Shown piece after piece: positions 5,223 to 6,523 of a DNA stretch of 6,523 nt; the first letter of the stretch is position 1; every line of letters starts with the position of its first letter. The translations under genes were made by a program, and so were the position numbers. Location: NCBI GenBank assembly GCA_937991535.1, contig CALKHN010000029.1:1-6523 (forward strand), given 5' to 3'. The notes below the pieces were generated by a model. It had not been told where the DNA came from. It ran no database searches and saw only the letters and a program-made list of their open reading frames with translations. The DNA is from an uncultured Sphingobacteriales bacterium. Its GTDB lineage: Bacteria > Bacteroidota > Bacteroidia > Chitinophagales > Chitinophagaceae.

Positions 5223-6523
5223 TTATTGATTATTTGAAATATTACTTTTCTTTTTCTTCTTTTTACCCTTTTTCTTTAATTGGCCGGGTACATAATCCGC
5301 CATTTGCTCAGGTTGCATCAGGACGTCCAAAAGGCTTGTTCTATCTGCTGTAACCGGAGTGTTATTCGGCTCGTGGTAGGTTCCCGGCATGGGTGGTGTT
5401 TTAGCCTGTGAAAGCGGCCCTGTTTCAGCCGGTTTTAACTTTACTTGTGGTAGCAAAGCAGGATGGATTGTTTCTGTGGCTTGGCATCTTTCCTGAATGG
5501 CTTTGGCACTATACTGCTTGCCTAAAACGCTGCCGTTGAAAACACATTTAGTCTGATGATCTACGTAAGTTATCCCGTATAATAAACCGCTATCACTTTT
5601 GCGCAGGGCAGTATGTATCCCTTGCCTTTCCAGCTTTTTCATCAATTCATCAAGTGTTGGCGGCTTGCCGATGAGGGCCTTGTCTATTTCGTTTTTCACG
5701 CGGACTTTAAAGGGTATTCGTTTTGCATGGTTAGGGCCACATTTATCTTCCAAAAATTTAAGGGTTGGTTTGTTGTAAAAGTCGCTCGCTTTTATGGGTA
5801 CGCCGATGGGATTTCCGATGTCATCCAGAATGCGATATACTAACCCTCCACCTTTAAAAATCCTCGAATTTTCACTCCCCCGGTCAGCCATTACGTTGTA
5901 TTGGCGAAGCACAGCATTAAGCTCTGGCAGGCTGGTAAATTTGTAGGTATTTAAGACACCTTCCAGCACATTCCTGATGGCCTTTTTCGACTGTAATTTC
6001 CCATAGTGGATCTTACTCATTACGATTGGTTCCAACTCGTATGGTTGCTTTGTTTGCCTGCCCTGCGCAACCACTAATCCAAATTGCTTTTCAATTTCCT
6101 TCCTTGCCGGTTCCGACTTGCGGATGCCTAAATGATGAAGGTCTATACGCCTTCCGTCGGCTTGTATGTTCGTGGTTACTAAATGGATGTGGGGATGCCC
6201 CGCATCGCGGTGCTGGTAAACCAAATATGGCTGGTCGCCAAAGCCTAATTTTTGCATATAAGTTTTAGCAATCTCTGTTAATTTTTCCTTCGGCAAACCG
6301 ATTTCCGAAGGATCGAAATTGAGCGAAATATGTACGCTGTTACGCTTCACATTTTCATTAAGTGCCATGCGCTTCAGCAGGTAATTGAGCTTTATGCTAA
6401 GACTCATTTCACCTGCATTCAGCGGATAATTCTCTGCGCCGATGCACTCTGCAACGCCTTCTTTTACTTTGTTCTCATTGTAGTTGAAAATGCGGTGCAT
6501 GGAATGTCCGGCCTTGATCACTG
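5223..6523 (-). CDS. mobB: MobB-type relaxase / mobilization nuclease, 5' end cut by the window
   Basis: About 432 residues of a MOBP-like relaxase are visible. It nicks one strand at the origin of transfer and stays linked to the 5' end during conjugation. The N-terminal RIFNYNENKVKEG carries the probable catalytic tyrosine (about residue 14 of the visible part). NSVHISLNFDPSE (61-73) follows. The metal-binding histidine cluster is YQHRDAGHPHIHLVTTN (102-118), with H104, H109, H111 and H113. Then come NVMADRGSENSRIF, ITYVDHQTKCVFNGS and a C-terminal tail with a lysine-rich stretch (416-425). The first in-frame start-type codon is GTG at 6521, but the frame is open to the edge. Homologs usually have a few residues before the VIKAGHS segment, so the true ATG is probably just outside. 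The stop lies 11 bases before mobC. In such elements the accessory gene mobA usually comes immediately upstream, beyond this window. Confidence 0.95.
   Translation of the reverse strand, partial: VIKAGHSMHRIFNYNENKVKEGVAECIGAENYPLNAGEMSLSIKLNYLLKRMALNENVKRNSVHISLNFDPSEIGLPKEKLTEIAKTYMQKLGFGDQPYLVYQHRDAGHPHIHLVTTNIQADGRRIDLHHLGIRKSEPARKEIEKQFGLVVAQGRQTKQPYELEPIVMSKIHYGKLQSKKAIRNVLEGVLNTYKFTSLPELNAVLRQYNVMADRGSENSRIFKGGGLVYRILDDIGNPIGVPIKASDFYNKPTLKFLEDKCGPNHAKRIPFKVRVKNEIDKALIGKPPTLDELMKKLERQGIHTALRKSDSGLLYGITYVDHQTKCVFNGSVLGKQYSAKAIQERCQATETIHPALLPQVKLKPAETGPLSQAKTPPMPGTYHEPNNTPVTADRTSLLDVLMQPEQMADYVPGQLKKKGKKKKKKSNISNNQ

Noticed and set aside
5250..5275. Possible frameshift site in the A-rich, lysine-coding end of mobB
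   Set aside because: The frame continues cleanly to a stop 11 bases before mobC, and basic C-terminal tails are common in this relaxase group, so no slippage needs to be invoked.

Overview
The window looks like part of an integrative and conjugative element (or related conjugative plasmid) of the phylum Bacteroidota. The main evidence is a MobB-type relaxase followed by a MobC-type coupling protein (TraG/VirD4 family) in the form typical of Sphingobacteriia, Chitinophagia and Flavobacteriia. Start sites lack strong Shine-Dalgarno sequences, and one promoter has the Bacteroidota -7 motif TAnnTTTG. The genus cannot be read from the sequence.

Layout, left to right. (1) Positions 1-852, minus strand: a single-stranded DNA-binding protein gene (ssb) followed by the first 133 codons of a DUF932-family 'phage/plasmid-like' protein that runs off the left edge. 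(2) Positions 853-1429: 577 bases without a convincing gene but rich in inverted and direct repeats, including a 24-base-arm imperfect hairpin, followed by the promoter and two near-identical palindromic operators of the next operon. (3) Positions 1430-3151, plus strand: a complete two-gene AbiE type IV toxin-antitoxin/abortive-infection cassette, antitoxin-regulator abiEi and nucleotidyltransferase toxin abiEii, 3 bases apart. (4) Positions 3220-6523, minus strand: mobC preceded by mobB, 11 bases apart. mobB lacks only its first few codons at the right edge. The upstream accessory gene mobA and the origin of transfer would normally lie beyond that edge.

How the parts fit: MobB nicks and covalently holds the transferred strand, and MobC is the inner-membrane ATPase that passes the relaxase-DNA complex to the type IV secretion channel. 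SSB and the DUF932 protein belong to the DNA-handling/accessory set of such elements. The AbiE cassette is the only operon on the plus strand and sits between the mobilization and ssb modules, which fits a cargo module for phage defence and/or element maintenance. It appears to be autoregulated through the two palindromes.

The most notable points are the twin AbiEi operators flanking a Bacteroidota-type promoter and the structured noncoding region at about 950-1280, whose role (structured RNA, transfer or regulatory site) cannot be settled from sequence alone. I did not find a clearly new multi-gene system.
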